This document shows positions 44,837-54,414 of a stretch of DNA of 64,000 nt, piece by piece; within the stretch, counting starts at the first letter, position 1; each line of letters starts with the position of its first letter. The DNA comes from Streptomyces sp. NBC_00690 (GTDB lineage: Bacteria; Actinomycetota; Actinomycetes; Streptomycetales; Streptomycetaceae). The notes under the pieces are model-generated. The model did not search any database and was not told the DNA's origin. It saw nothing but the letters and a program-made list of their open reading frames with translations. The DNA lies in NCBI RefSeq assembly GCF_036226685.1, contig NZ_CP109009.1, positions 5,793,501 through 5,857,500 of the forward strand. The letters are read 5' to 3'. Position numbers and translations under genes: made by a program.

Positions 44837-44962
44837 CGTTCCGGCATCCGCCTTCGACGGTTCCCGGCCATGTTCCGTCCAGCTCCGGCAGTAGGTGCAA
44901 CCCTTCCGCGGGCCATCGCACTGAAGAGATGGACGGCCCGCGCCAGCGGGTCCGGGGGAGGG

Positions 44963-45463
44963 GTGGCGATGGGGCGGGCCGAAGAAGATGCCACGCTGCA
45001 CGCATTCGTGGAGGGGAGGCGCTCGGCGCTCTTTCGCAGCGCCTATCTGCTCTGCGGCGACCGGGACGAGGCCGATGACCTCGTACAGACGACCCTCGTC
45101 AAGGTCGTCCTCGGAGGACGGCGGCATCTGCGTCTGGACAACATCGAGGCGTATGCGCGCAAGACCCTGATCAACACCTTCATCGCCTCCCGGCGGCGGT
45201 TTTGGCGGCGGGAATATGCGTACGCGGAGATTCCCGACCAGGCCCGGGTCCCGGAGGCCGACAGGGAGACGGGCCTACTGGTCCGAGAGGCCCTGGCGCG
45301 GCTCACACCACGGCAGCGCGCCGTGGTCGTGCTGCGCTACTGGGAGGACATGACGGTCTCGGCCACCGCGGAACTGCTCGACATGCGGGAGAACACGGTG
45401 AAGAGCCATGCGGCCCGCGGACTCGCCGCGCTGCGGGCCGAGGTGCGGGAGGAACTCGTATGA
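44963..45463 (+). CDS. ECF sigma factor (SigE-like group)
   Basis: The product is 166 residues from GTG 44963 (ATG 44969 is an alternative). Region 2 is FRSAYLLCGDRDEADDLVQT, followed by ARKTLINTFIASRRRFWRRE, and region 4 is QRAVVVLRYWEDMTVSATAE with ENTVKSHAARGLAAL. It belongs to the short ECF group with no SnoaL or other extension. It overlaps the next gene by ATGA, so sigma factor and membrane protein are co-translated. A GGGGGAGGGG stretch precedes the start. Confidence 0.87.
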   Translation: MAMGRAEEDATLHAFVEGRRSALFRSAYLLCGDRDEADDLVQTTLVKVVLGGRRHLRLDNIEAYARKTLINTFIASRRRFWRREYAYAEIPDQARVPEADRETGLLVREALARLTPRQRAVVVLRYWEDMTVSATAELLDMRENTVKSHAARGLAALRAEVREELV

Positions 45464-46206
45464 ACGACATCAAGGATCTGCTGGAGCGGGCGGCGGCCGG
45501 TGCCGGACGCTGCACCGTCACCAGCGAGGACGTCCACACCGAGGCCGCCCGCATCAGGAGCCGACGCATGGCAGTGGCGAGCGGGGCGCTGGTGGCCGTT
45601 CTCGCATCAGCAGCTTTTGTGGGTGCGGCGCTCGACTCCTGGCACGACGAGCAGCGCGCGTCGGCGACCGCCGGCCATGGGCCCGTGTCCGGGGTGCTCG
45701 TGACCTCGGGCACTGAGGCGCTCCTGGAGGGGTTCATCGCGATGATGCCCCAGAGGCTGCGCGAAGGCGGGAGTTTCCATCAGGCGGAAAGCGCCCACGA
45801 TCGCCGCCACGAGGCCCCCACGGACAGGGTCGGGCCCTTCGACGGGCGGATCCTGACTCCCAGCGGATACCTCTACATCGAGTACTTCGACGAGGACGAT
45901 GTGATGCGGAGCGACCGTGTGCGGGAGATGCTGACCCCGGGGCAGTGCGAGGCCGACTTCAAGGCGGACTGCCGAACGGAGAAGGTGCCCGGGAGCGGAC
46001 AGCTGGAGATCTGGAGTCAGAAGCAGCAGCGCATCATGCTGTGGCAGGGATTTCACGGCGGCTACTCCGGAATCCTCAGGCTGCCGGACGGTGCCGTGCT
46101 CACCATCACCGAGGCGGTCCGGGACAAGACCAAGCTCCAGTCCCTGACCCGCGTCGAGTTCCGTGAACTGATGCTCCGCGCCGAATTCCTGCCCGAGGAG
46201 AAGTAG
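45460..46206 (+). CDS. Single-pass membrane protein, putative partner of the ECF sigma factor
   Basis: The 248-residue product begins with a 35-residue cytoplasmic part (MNDIKDLLERAAAGAGRCTV) followed by one hydrophobic helix (residues 38-58) and an extracytoplasmic part of about 190 residues with no recognised domain. ATGA overlap with the sigma gene, one helix and the cytoplasmic N-terminus fit an anti-sigma role, but the N-terminal part is short and lacks a ZAS zinc motif. It could also be a surface sensor. The pair ends at a clear terminator. Confidence 0.65.
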   Translation: MNDIKDLLERAAAGAGRCTVTSEDVHTEAARIRSRRMAVASGALVAVLASAAFVGAALDSWHDEQRASATAGHGPVSGVLVTSGTEALLEGFIAMMPQRLREGGSFHQAESAHDRRHEAPTDRVGPFDGRILTPSGYLYIEYFDEDDVMRSDRVREMLTPGQCEADFKADCRTEKVPGSGQLEIWSQKQQRIMLWQGFHGGYSGILRLPDGAVLTITEAVRDKTKLQSLTRVEFRELMLRAEFLPEEK

Positions 46207-46227
46207 TCCCCGTCCGGGACGGGCGAA

Positions 46228-46261
46228 GGGGCGGTACGGGCGAAGTTCCCCGTACCGCCCC
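46228..46261. terminator. Terminator between the membrane protein gene and the ABC transporter
   Basis: GGGGCGGTACGGG (46228-46240) pairs with CCCGTACCGCCCC (46249-46261) as a perfect 13-bp stem. It lies between convergent genes and can serve both. Confidence 0.8.
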
Positions 46262-46280
46262 CTGACGCACCGACCTACCG

Positions 46281-47048
46281 TCAGAGCACCTTCGACAGGA
46301 AGGACTTCGTCCGGTCGTGCTGCGGATTGGTCAGCACATCGCGCGGATGTCCCGACTCGACCACCACGCCGTCGTCCATGAAGACGAGTGCGTCGCCGAC
46401 CTCGCGGGCGAAGCCCATCTCATGGGTGACGACGACCATCGTCATGCCGTCCTCGGCCAGACCGCGCATCACATCCAGTACGTCGCCCACGAGTTCGGGG
46501 TCAAGGGCGGACGTCGGCTCGTCGAACAGCATCAGCTTCGGCTCCATCGCCAGCGCCCGGGCGATCGCCACCCGCTGTTGCTGACCACCCGAGAGCTGCG
46601 ACGGGTAGCTCATGGCCTTGTCCGCGAGGCCCACCCGGTCGAGGAGTTGCTCGGCCCGGGCGCGCGCCACGGCCCGTGCCTCGCCCTTGACCTGGACCGG
46701 GGCCTCCATGACGTTCGCGAGGGCCGTCATATGGGGGAACAGGTTGAACCGCTGGAAGACCATGCCGATGTCCCGGCGCTTGACGGCGACCTCGCTGTCC
46801 TTCAACTCGTAGAGCTTGTCGCCCTTCTGGCGGTAGCCGACCAGTTCGCCGTCGACGTAGAGCCGTCCGGCGTTGACCTTCTCCAGATGGTTGATGCAGC
46901 GCAGGAAGGTCGACTTGCCGGATCCGGACGGGCCGATCAGACAGAAGACCTCCCGGGGGGCGACCTCCAGGTCAATGCCCTTGAGGACCTCGATGGGACC
47001 GAAGGACTTGTGCACGCCCTCCGCCTTGACCATGGCGTTCGTGCTCAT
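46281..47048 (-). CDS. Polar amino acid ABC transporter ATP-binding protein
   Basis: Cytoplasmic ATPase of 255 residues: Walker [11 protein letters not shown]-loop [13 protein letters not shown], signature LSGGQQQR, Walker [15 protein letters not shown] and switch His in VVVTHEMGF. It belongs to the GlnQ/HisP type. The insert [20 protein letters not shown] is typical of this sub-family. Start ATG 47048 overlaps the permease stop (ATGA). It is the last gene of a three-gene operon of binding protein, permease and ATPase. Confidence 0.93.
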   Translation of the reverse strand: MSTNAMVKAEGVHKSFGPIEVLKGIDLEVAPREVFCLIGPSGSGKSTFLRCINHLEKVNAGRLYVDGELVGYRQKGDKLYELKDSEVAVKRRDIGMVFQRFNLFPHMTALANVMEAPVQVKGEARAVARARAEQLLDRVGLADKAMSYPSQLSGGQQQRVAIARALAMEPKLMLFDEPTSALDPELVGDVLDVMRGLAEDGMTMVVVTHEMGFAREVGDALVFMDDGVVVESGHPRDVLTNPQHDRTKSFLSKVL

Positions 47049-47986
47049 GCGGAGACTCCCTTCGGACGACGCACCGAGAACACGGTCGACTTGATCTTCT
47101 GGAACGGGGTGGGTGGCAGGCTGCGGCTGGAGCCGCGTGCGTAGTGCCGCTCCAGGTAGTACTGGCCCACGCTCAGGATCGACGTCATCACCAGGTACCA
47201 GGCGGCGGCCAGGAAGTACATCTCCACCGGGGCGCCGGAGGACTGGCCGATGTTCTGCGCCTGCCGGAACAACTCCGTGAACTGGACCGCGGCGACCAAC
47301 GAGGTCGTCTTGAGCATGTTGATGACTTCATTGCCGGTCGGCGGCACGATGACCCGCATCGCCTGCGGTATCACGACACGGCGCAGTGTCTTGCTCTGGC
47401 TCATGCCGAGCGCGTGCGACGCCTCCGTCTGCCCCTCGTCGACCGAGAGCAGACCCGCACGGCAGATCTCCGCCATGTACGCGGCCTCGTTCAGACCGAG
47501 CCCCAGGAGCGCCGTGAGCATCGGCGTCATGAAGTCGGACCACTCGTCCTGGTAGAAGCCGAGGTTGATGGTGTCGAAGACGAGCCCCAGGTTGAACCAG
47601 ACGAAGAGCTGGACCAGGACCGGGGTGCCGCGGAAGAACCAGATGTAGAACCAGGCGATGGACGAGGTCACGGGGTTCTTGGAGAGGCGCATCACCGCGA
47701 GGAGGATGCCTCCGACGATGCCGATCAGCATCGACAGGAAGGTGAGGACCAGGGTCTCCCAGACGCCGTCCAGAATGCGGTCGTCGAAGAAGTAGTCGGG
47801 GATGGCACCCCAGTTGATCTTGCCCTGGGAGAAGGCGTTGACCACCAGCGCGAAGAGCGCGATCGCGATGAACGCGGTGATGTAACGGCCGTAGTGGCGG
47901 ACCGGGATGGCCTTGATGGCCTCCGGGCGGGTGGTTGGTGGCGGCGGTGTGTCGTCCGGCCCCGTCTTTTCGATGTCGACTGTCAC
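47045..47986 (-). CDS. Polar amino acid ABC transporter permease
   Basis: HisMQ-type permease of 313 residues with about five hydrophobic helices (first near residue 36) and an extended cytoplasmic N-terminus. The EAA loop is [20 protein letters not shown], followed by [18 protein letters not shown]. One permease gene means a homodimer. GTG 47986 follows AAAGG. The binding-protein gene upstream is separated by 202 bp with a hairpin. Confidence 0.92.
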   Translation of the reverse strand: MTVDIEKTGPDDTPPPPTTRPEAIKAIPVRHYGRYITAFIAIALFALVVNAFSQGKINWGAIPDYFFDDRILDGVWETLVLTFLSMLIGIVGGILLAVMRLSKNPVTSSIAWFYIWFFRGTPVLVQLFVWFNLGLVFDTINLGFYQDEWSDFMTPMLTALLGLGLNEAAYMAEICRAGLLSVDEGQTEASHALGMSQSKTLRRVVIPQAMRVIVPPTGNEVINMLKTTSLVAAVQFTELFRQAQNIGQSSGAPVEMYFLAAAWYLVMTSILSVGQYYLERHYARGSSRSLPPTPFQKIKSTVFSVRRPKGVSA

Positions 47987-48143
47987 AACGAGCCTTTCAA
48001 TGCCGAGTCGGCCGGGACATGGCCTGATCGGGGGTCCTGTACTCCACCGGGGTGAAGTCCCGGGACGGTGCGCGGCGCTCGGGAGGTGTGTACCCGTTCT
48101 CACCTGCGTCGTGCTGAACCGCCCGGTGACGGGCCCGGTGGGA

Positions 48144-48171
48144 CCCCGGCCGGGGGTCGGTCCGGCCGGGG
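48144..48171 (-). terminator. Hairpin between the binding-protein gene and the permease gene
   Basis: CCCCGGCCGG (48144-48153) pairs with CCGGCCGGGG (48162-48171) as a perfect 10-bp stem, 18 bp after the binding-protein stop. No T run. Probably a partial terminator or stabiliser that makes binding-protein mRNA more abundant. Confidence 0.7.
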
Positions 48172-48188
48172 ATGCCTACCCGTTGGGC

Positions 48189-49175
48189 TCAGGTACCACC
48201 GTTGACCTTGGCCTCGGTCACCGCGCCCGCGGCGACGCCCCACTTGTCGACGATCTTCTGGTACTCGCCGTTCTTGATGATCGCCTCCAGAGCCTTCTGG
48301 ATGGCGTCACGCAGTTGGTCGTTGCCCTTGGCGATGGCGATGCCGTACGGGGCGGCCTCCACCTGCTCGCCGACGATCTGGAAGTCGTTGCCGCCGCCCG
48401 AGGTCTTCACGGCGTAGGCGGCCACCGGGAAGTCGGAGGAGCCGGCGTCGGCGCCACCGGCGCGCAGCCGGGTCTGGGCCTCCAGGTCGTTGTCGAACGC
48501 CTCGATGGTGATCTTGCCCTTGGCGCCGCACTTGGTGCTCTCGGCCTTGGCCAGGTCCTCGGAGACCGTGCCGCGCTGGACGGCGATCTTCTTGCCGCAC
48601 AGGTCGGCCCAGGACTTGATGCCCTTGTCGTCGCCCTTCTTGGTGTAGATCGAGACGCCCGCGGTGAAGTAGTCGACGAAGTCGACGCCCTCGCCGACCT
48701 TCTTCTTGGTCTCGGAGTCGACACCGTCCTGGCGGTCCTTGGTGTCGGTCATGGCCGACATGGCGATGTCGTACCGCTTGGAACGCAGGCCCGTGATCAA
48801 GGTGTCGAAGGTGCCGTTCTCGAACTCGAAGTCCACTCCGAGCTGCTTGCCGAGGGCGTCCGCGATGTCCGGGTCGATGCCCACGGTCTTGCCCGCGTCG
48901 TCCTTGAACTCGACCGGCGGGTAGGCGATGTCGGAACCGACCTTCACCTTGCCCTGGTCCTGGATCGCCTTGGGCAACAGATCGTGCAGCGGCGCTCCGC
49001 CCTGAGAGCTGGAACCGGTGCTCTCGGTGGTCTTCTTGCTGCTGCTCGTCTGGTCGCCGCACGCGGTCAGCAGCATGGAGCCGGCGACCGCGACAACGCC
49101 TACCGCGATGATCCGGGAGTTGAGGGTCTTCCGGGTCTTCGGGGCGGTCGTCTTGCGCGTGATGCTTGCGGTCAT
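48189..49175 (-). CDS. Amino acid ABC transporter substrate-binding lipoprotein
   Basis: The product is 328 residues. It has a lipoprotein signal peptide with lipobox LLTACG (Cys at about residue 39), then a Ser/Thr-rich linker (TSSSKKTTESTGSSSQ) and a family 3 solute-binding domain (KVKVGSDIAYPPVEFKDD and following). It is secreted and lipid-anchored and brings polar amino acids (glutamate/glutamine class by family; exact ligand not decided) to the permease. ATG 49175 is preferred because the signal peptide begins there. Transcription starts within the 528-bp region shared with malic enzyme. Confidence 0.9.
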   Translation of the reverse strand: MTASITRKTTAPKTRKTLNSRIIAVGVVAVAGSMLLTACGDQTSSSKKTTESTGSSSQGGAPLHDLLPKAIQDQGKVKVGSDIAYPPVEFKDDAGKTVGIDPDIADALGKQLGVDFEFENGTFDTLITGLRSKRYDIAMSAMTDTKDRQDGVDSETKKKVGEGVDFVDYFTAGVSIYTKKGDDKGIKSWADLCGKKIAVQRGTVSEDLAKAESTKCGAKGKITIEAFDNDLEAQTRLRAGGADAGSSDFPVAAYAVKTSGGGNDFQIVGEQVEAAPYGIAIAKGNDQLRDAIQKALEAIIKNGEYQKIVDKWGVAAGAVTEAKVNGGT

Positions 49176-49703
49176 GAGCGGGGTCCTCCGGCGTGTCAGA
49201 AAGCTGCCATTTCTTGTTCGTATCCAGGTCAGGTACTCACCATCGAGTGTCCCGACCTTGTGTGTTTTCGGCATCTTGCCATTCGGACTAGCCCATTCAG
49301 GGGGCCGCGCATGTCAAAATCGCATAACGGGACACCCCCGACCTCCCGTCGATCGGCCTCTCGGGGCCGAATCATTGACGGAAGGGGCGTCTTTCAGCCG
49401 GAAGATCTGCGGCTTGCGCCCCTCCAGAGAGAGGACATACGGCACAAGATCGACGTGTCGTGATATCCGCCGATGAGTCATGCCGTCCATCGGGATATGG
49501 ACTCGTCTTGGGGGGCCTCCGTCCGGTATGAAGGACGATTACACCCCTCATCCGGGGCTCAGGGCGCGTGTGCGGCGCGCCCGCGTGTGCGTATTCACCC
49601 TGCCCGGCGGGCCAACCGTCGACGTGGGGCACGGACACGGTGCCCGCCCCTCCTCAACCAGGAGTGGAAACCCTCAACTGATGAAGAAATAAGGGGTCAA
49701 CCC
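49176..49703. other. Divergent control region between the transporter and malic enzyme
   Basis: Contains promoters for two divergent units. A low-GC section lies near 49200-49330. Short frames (for example 49480-49692) have no support from motifs. A weak dre-like sequence at 49283-49298 scores only about 10 of 16 and is not called. Confidence 0.5.
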
Positions 49704-50915
49704 ATGGCAGCGGAGATCGTCAACCCCCATAGCGACAGTGTGACGGAGAGTGCTCCGGAGGAGCCCTTCGATCCGGCTTTCGCGCTTCACCGCGGCGGGA
49801 AGATGGCCATTGTGGCCACCGTTCCCGTGCGGGACAAGGACGACCTGTCCCTCGCATACACCCCCGGCGTCGCCAAGGTGTGCTCCGCCATCGCGGAGCA
49901 CCCCGAACTGGTCCACGACTACACCTGGAAGTCACAGGTCGTCGCCGTGGTCACGGACGGGACCGCGGTGCTGGGCCTCGGTGACATCGGACCCGAGGCG
50001 TCCCTTCCGGTGATGGAGGGCAAAGCGATCCTCTTCAAGCAGTTCGGCGGCGTCGACGCCGTGCCGATCGCGCTGGCCACCAAGGACACCGACGAGATCG
50101 TCGAGACCGTGGTCCGGCTCGCACCCTCCTTCGGCGGGGTGAACCTGGAGGACATCTCGGCGCCGCGCTGCTTCGAGATCGAGCGCAGGCTCCAGGAGCG
50201 GCTGGACATCCCCGTCTTCCACGACGACCAGCACGGCACTGCGGTGGTGACCCTCGCAGCCCTGCGGAACGCGGCCAAGCTGACCGGCCGCAGTATCGGC
50301 GATCTGCGTGCGGTGATCTCCGGCGCGGGCGCGGCCGGTGTGGCCATCGCCAAGTTCCTGCTGGAAGCGGGTCTGGGCGATGTCGCCGTCGCCGACCGCA
50401 AGGGGATCGTCAGCAAGGACCGGGACGACCTCAACCCGGTGAAGCGCGAGCTCGCCGAGATCACCAACCGGGCGGGGCTCAGCGGATCGCTGGAGTCGGC
50501 CCTCGCCGGAGCCGATGTCTTCATCGGCGTCTCCGGCGGCACGATCCGCGAGGAGGCCGTGGCGTCCATGGCCCCCGGCGCGTTCGTCTTCGCCATGGCC
50601 AACCCGACCCCGGAGATCCACCCCGATGTGGCCCACCGGTACGCGGCCGTGGTGGCGACGGGACGCAGCGACTTCCCGAACCAGATCAACAACGTGCTGG
50701 CCTTCCCCGGGATCTTCGCGGGCGCGCTCCAGGTGCGGGCGTCGCGGATCACCGAAGGTATGAAGATCGCCGCGGCGACGGCGCTCGCCGACGTCGTGGG
50801 TGACCAGCTGGCCGCCGACTATGTGATCCCCTCACCGTTCGACGAGCGCGTCGCACCGGCCGTGACGGCCGCGGTCGCGGCTGCCGCCCGGGCGGAGGGC
50901 GTGGCCCGGCGTTGA
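49704..50915 (+). CDS. NAD(P)-dependent malic enzyme
   Basis: It converts malate to pyruvate, CO2 and NAD(P)H. The 403-residue product has the short malic-enzyme layout: FALHRGGKMAIVATVPVRDK, YTPGVAKVC, NLEDISAPRCFEIERRL (Lys/Asp/Glu metal site region) and DDQHGTAVVTLAAL, then a Rossmann nucleotide fold GAGAAGVAIAKFLLEAG. The cofactor type is not certain from sequence (NADP use has been shown for a related S. coelicolor enzyme). AAGGGG lies 7-12 nt upstream of the ATG. Single gene, with a terminator 100 bp downstream. Confidence 0.92.
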   Translation: MAAEIVNPHSDSVTESAPEEPFDPAFALHRGGKMAIVATVPVRDKDDLSLAYTPGVAKVCSAIAEHPELVHDYTWKSQVVAVVTDGTAVLGLGDIGPEASLPVMEGKAILFKQFGGVDAVPIALATKDTDEIVETVVRLAPSFGGVNLEDISAPRCFEIERRLQERLDIPVFHDDQHGTAVVTLAALRNAAKLTGRSIGDLRAVISGAGAAGVAIAKFLLEAGLGDVAVADRKGIVSKDRDDLNPVKRELAEITNRAGLSGSLESALAGADVFIGVSGGTIREEAVASMAPGAFVFAMANPTPEIHPDVAHRYAAVVATGRSDFPNQINNVLAFPGIFAGALQVRASRITEGMKIAAATALADVVGDQLAADYVIPSPFDERVAPAVTAAVAAAARAEGVARR

Positions 50916-51396
50916 CGCCGGGCGGGCTGCCCCGCCCCCGGGTGGCCGGGCGCTGACCTGCGGGTCAGCGCACCCACTCACGGTCGGGAGCCTGCCGCCC
51001 TGGCGAAACGAGCCTCAGGGCCCCACCCCTTCGGGGGAGGGGCCCTGGCTGCTGTCCGGGACCATCGAGACGCGACCGCCGACAGGGGCCCATCGATGCG
51101 AACCGCCGACACGGGACCGCCGACGGGAGTCCACCCGCGCAGCGGGCCGCCTTCGCGGAGCCGCCGACCCGGGTGCGCATAGCCCGAACGGTCGCGGCCA
51201 TCCGGGAAGCGGCACGGTCCACCGCCGATGAGCCCGGTACGCGGTGCACCGCCGAGTCCGGTACGCGACCCGCCCTGATCGGCACATCAACGGCTCCGAG
51301 AGCGGCGCCGCCCGTACCCGTCGTGATCGCGGGGGGCGGCGCGTGTCACACCCCTGTGTGGTTCCGCCACCCACCCTGCCGCCCTAGGGTCGAGCC
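50916..51396. other. Gene-free stretch with a hairpin and short imperfect repeats
   Basis: Holds a strong hairpin at 51018-51045 and several copies of ACCGCCGAC around 51076-51126. Two near-identical GAGYCCGGTACGCG copies sit near 51229 and 51254. No gene was recognised. Confidence 0.55.
51018..51045 (+). terminator. Terminator for the malic enzyme gene
   Basis: GGGCCCCACCCC pairs with GGGGGAGGGGCCC across a TTCG tetraloop, with a small bulge. It lies about 100 bp past the malic enzyme stop. Confidence 0.7.
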
Positions 51397-52362
51397 ATGT
51401 TCGCCGCCTACGCCGCTCGCATCGACCCCGACCATCCCCTCGACGGGCTGGAGCTCGGTGAGGTCCCCGCTCCGGAGGACCGGCCCGGCTGGACCACGAT
51501 CGCCGTCAGAGCCGCCTCGCTCAACCACCACGACCTCTGGTCCCTGCGCGGCGTCGGTCTGCCCGAGGAGCGGCTGCCGATGGTCCTGGGCTGCGATGCC
51601 GCGGGGATCGACCCGGAAGGGCGCGAGGTGGTGGTCCACTCCGTCATCGGTCAGAGCGGCCACGGCGTCGGACCCGACGAGCCCCGCTCCATCCTCACCG
51701 AGCGCTATCCGGGCACGTTCGCCGAGCGGGTCTCGGTGCCCACCTGGAATGTGCTGCCCAAGCCGAAGGAGCTCTCCTTCGAAGAGGCCGCCTGTCTGCC
51801 CACGGCCTGGCTCACCGCGTACCGGATGCTGTTCACCAACGCCGGGGTGCGTCCCGGGGATTCGGTCCTCGTCCAGGGCGCCGGCGGTGGGGTCGCCACC
51901 GCGGCCATCGTCCTCGGCAAGGCGGCGGGACTGCGGATGTACGCCACCAGCCGGGACGAGGCCAAGAGGGTCCGGGCTCTTGAACTCGGCGCCGAAGAGG
52001 CGTTCGAACCGGGGGCGCGGCTACCGCACCGCGTGGATGCGGTGATCGAGACCGTTGGGGCCGCCACCTGGTCGCATTCGGTCAAGTCCCTGCGGCCCGG
52101 GGGCACCCTGGTGATCTCCGGAGCCACCAGCGGGGACCGTCCCGCGCACGCGGAGCTGACCCGCATCTTCTTCCTGGAACTGAAGGTCGTCGGCTCCACG
52201 ATGGGTTCCAAGGACGAGCTCCAGGCCCTGCTCAACTTCTGTGCTGCGACGGGGGTACGGCCGGTGATCGACGACGTACTGCCGTTGGACCGGGCCCGTG
52301 AGGGCTTCGAACGGATGGCGGCGGGCGAGGTGTTCGGCAAGGTGGTGCTCAAGCCGTCCTGA
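51397..52362 (+). CDS. MDR-superfamily zinc-binding-type oxidoreductase (quinone reductase-like)
   Basis: The 321-residue product has the MDR fold: GroES-like N-terminal part (SLNHHDLWSLRGVGLPEERL, VLGCDAAGI) and a Rossmann motif VLVQGAGGGVATAAIVLG. The Cys/His ligands of the structural zinc loop are missing, so it is not an alcohol dehydrogenase of the zinc type; quinone oxidoreductase or a crotonyl-CoA reductase-like role is more probable. The ATG lies after a GC-rich leader. It converges with the PadR operon. Confidence 0.85.
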   Translation: MFAAYAARIDPDHPLDGLELGEVPAPEDRPGWTTIAVRAASLNHHDLWSLRGVGLPEERLPMVLGCDAAGIDPEGREVVVHSVIGQSGHGVGPDEPRSILTERYPGTFAERVSVPTWNVLPKPKELSFEEAACLPTAWLTAYRMLFTNAGVRPGDSVLVQGAGGGVATAAIVLGKAAGLRMYATSRDEAKRVRALELGAEEAFEPGARLPHRVDAVIETVGAATWSHSVKSLRPGGTLVISGATSGDRPAHAELTRIFFLELKVVGSTMGSKDELQALLNFCAATGVRPVIDDVLPLDRAREGFERMAAGEVFGKVVLKPS

Positions 52363-52509
52363 CCCCGGGTCCGAGAACCGTCCGTTCCGGCGCCCGGTCG
52401 GTGGCGCACCCCGAATCGCACCACCTCGGGCGCTCGTCGGACGGGCACCCGAGGCGGCACCCCGGTCCGCATGGGCCACAGCGGGCACAGAGAGCGGACC
52501 GGGGGCGGA

Positions 52510-53475
52510 CTACTTCTTCTGGATGAGCGCGGCCACGATGTGGGCCGCCGCCGCGGACAAGTGCCGACGGGCGGTGGCCAATTGCGGCTCGGTCACGCCG
52601 TGGTCCTTGGCCGCATCGCGGATGTCGTCACGGAAGCGGTCCAACAGCCGCTCCAGGTCCCGGGCCGGGTCGCCCGTGGACGGGGTGTCCCTCAGCCACT
52701 CCTCGTCCGGAGAGCTCGGCCGAGGTGGTGCGGGCGGTGCGGGCGGTGCGGGCGGTGTGGGCGGTGGAGTGGGACTGGGAGTCGGGGGAGGCGTCGGTGG
52801 ATCCTCCGGCGCGGAGGGCATCCCCGCATTCCTCGCCAACCCACTCAGCTGGGAGGTCAGTTCCGACAGGCCCTCGCGCAGGCCCGTCGGCCAGTCCCCG
52901 CGGGCGAAGTGGTCCTGCACCTGGTCCTGCACCTGCTTGGCGATGCGCTGCACATCGTCCCGCGCCTTCTCGTGGGCCTCCTTGGCCTGACGGCGGGCCC
53001 GTTGGGCGTCCTCCCGGGCGCGGCGGGCCTGCTCCTGCCACTCGTGGGTTGTCTTGGCCCACTCCTCCTTCTCCTGGGTGTGCGAGGTGCGCGCCCTGGA
53101 GGTCGCGGCCCGCACTTCGCTGCGCAGCTTGCCCGCGGCGCCGCGCACATCGTCGCGGATCTCCGCGGCGAGTTCGGACACGGACTCCCGGATCTCCAAC
53201 TCCAGATCGGCCAGTTCGCCGCTGCGCCCCGCCAGTTCCGCCCGCCCCGCCTCGGTGAGCGAGTAGACCTTGCGTCCCCCTTCGGTGGCGTGGGTGACGA
53301 GCCCTTCGGCCTCCAGTTTGGCGAGCCTGGGGTAGACCGTTCCCGCGGACGGCGCGTACAGACCGTGGAAGCGCTCCTCCAGCAGGCGGATCACCTCGTA
53401 CCCGTGGCGGGGCGATTCGTCCAGGAGCTTCAGCAAGTACAGGCGCAGTCGGCCGTGGGCGAATACGGGAGGCAT
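52510..53475 (-). CDS. PadR-family regulator with long coiled-coil and Pro-rich C-terminus
   Basis: Residues 1-95 form the PadR winged helix (LYLLKLLDESPRHGYEVIRL, GTVYPRLAKLEAEGLVTHA). Residues 95-205 form a long charged coiled coil (HEWQEQARRAREDAQRARRQ), followed by a Pro/Thr repeat (PPTPPPTPSPTPPP) and a C-terminal helical part of about 75 residues (LERLLDRFRDDIRDAAKDH). PadR proteins are normally 110-180 residues, so at 321 it is far longer than usual. The start is 1 nt after the DUF4097 stop. It probably controls its own operon through the ATATCGCG boxes at 54415-54452. Confidence 0.88.
   Translation of the reverse strand: MPPVFAHGRLRLYLLKLLDESPRHGYEVIRLLEERFHGLYAPSAGTVYPRLAKLEAEGLVTHATEGGRKVYSLTEAGRAELAGRSGELADLELEIRESVSELAAEIRDDVRGAAGKLRSEVRAATSRARTSHTQEKEEWAKTTHEWQEQARRAREDAQRARRQAKEAHEKARDDVQRIAKQVQDQVQDHFARGDWPTGLREGLSELTSQLSGLARNAGMPSAPEDPPTPPPTPSPTPPPTPPAPPAPPAPPRPSSPDEEWLRDTPSTGDPARDLERLLDRFRDDIRDAAKDHGVTEPQLATARRHLSAAAAHIVAALIQKK
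52735..52770. repeat. GCGGGCGGT tandem repeat inside the PadR gene
   Basis: Repeats of about 9 bp, roughly four copies, coding for the Pro-Ala-rich stretch PPAPPAPPAPP of the PadR protein. Confidence 0.7.
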
Positions 53476-53476
53476 G

Positions 53477-54385
53477 TCAGAACACCTTTCCGGTGTCGGT
53501 GGGGTCAGCGTCATCCGCGCTCGCGGTGGGAGGTGGGTCCGCGGGGGCTTCGGATGCCTCGGACGGCCTGCGGAGCAGGGCGATGGAGCCTGACATGGTG
53601 GTCGCCTTGAGCTTGCCCGTCCCCGAGCCCAAGGTGCCGGTGATCTTCTTGGCGCCCCACTGCCCGCTGACCCGGAGGTCCTCGAAGGCGTTGGAGACCG
53701 CACCGCTGGCCGTGTTGGCATCCACCTGGGCGTCAGCGGGGTGCGGCAGCCTGATCGCCACTTCCCCGGAGACCGTCGTCAGGCTGACGTCGGTCGGGAC
53801 CGCCGTACCGTCGTCGTGTGCGGCGAGGTCCACCAGCATGTCCCCGCTGACCGTGTTGGCCCGTACCCGGGAGCCGGCTCCGCCTTCGATGACGGTCAGA
53901 TGACCTGACACGGACTGGTAGCGCAGTCGGCCGGTGACGCCCTGGGTCTCCAGATTGCCCGATACGGTCTCGGCCACGACGTCGCCCGCGAGTCGGACGA
54001 GGGTGGCGTCCCCGTGGACGCTGCGGACGGAGGTCGCACCCTGGACACCGGAGATCACCGCTCCCGCGCCGACCACCCCGACCTCCACGGTGGCGCCGAG
54101 CGGCACCGCGAGCGAGACGACGGCGTCACGGTGCCAGCCCTTGCGGTCGAGCCACTTGAGCCAGTTGTGCCAGGGCAGGTCCTCGTAGGCGATGGTGAGG
54201 GTGGAGCCCTCCTGGGTCACCTTCAGCGCGGGTCCGTCGAGCTGGGTGACCTCCAGCCGGGCCGAGTCGCCGTCCGTCCCCACGACATTGACCGCTCCAT
54301 TGACGACCCGCACTTTGAGTGCGGTCACGGGCCCGTCAAAGGCGAGCTTCTGCGGCTCCTTGACCTCCCACGTCGACACCGCCAT
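53477..54385 (-). CDS. DUF4097-family beta-strand repeat protein
   Basis: The 302-residue product has no signal peptide and consists of repeated short beta strands with Gly/Ser turns of the DUF4097 type (VSGNLETQGVTGRLRYQSVS, ANTVSGDMLVDL, TTVSGEVAIRLPHP). DUF4097 repeats form right-handed beta solenoids. ATG 54385 follows GGGGAGG, and the stop is 1 nt before the PadR start. PadR/DUF4097 pairs occur widely in actinobacteria, often in a stress-responsive setting. Confidence 0.87.
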   Translation of the reverse strand: MAVSTWEVKEPQKLAFDGPVTALKVRVVNGAVNVVGTDGDSARLEVTQLDGPALKVTQEGSTLTIAYEDLPWHNWLKWLDRKGWHRDAVVSLAVPLGATVEVGVVGAGAVISGVQGATSVRSVHGDATLVRLAGDVVAETVSGNLETQGVTGRLRYQSVSGHLTVIEGGAGSRVRANTVSGDMLVDLAAHDDGTAVPTDVSLTTVSGEVAIRLPHPADAQVDANTASGAVSNAFEDLRVSGQWGAKKITGTLGSGTGKLKATTMSGSIALLRRPSEASEAPADPPPTASADDADPTDTGKVF

Positions 54386-54414
54386 GACGCTGACCTCCCC
54401 ATCGGCCGTGACGC

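Noticed and set aside
49283..49298. dre-like sequence TTCGGACTAGCCCATT upstream of the amino acid ABC transporter
   Set aside because: It matches only about 10 of 16 consensus positions, below the sites accepted here.
49480..49692. Small open frame upstream of malic enzyme
   Set aside because: No domain, no good ribosome binding site and low-complexity composition.
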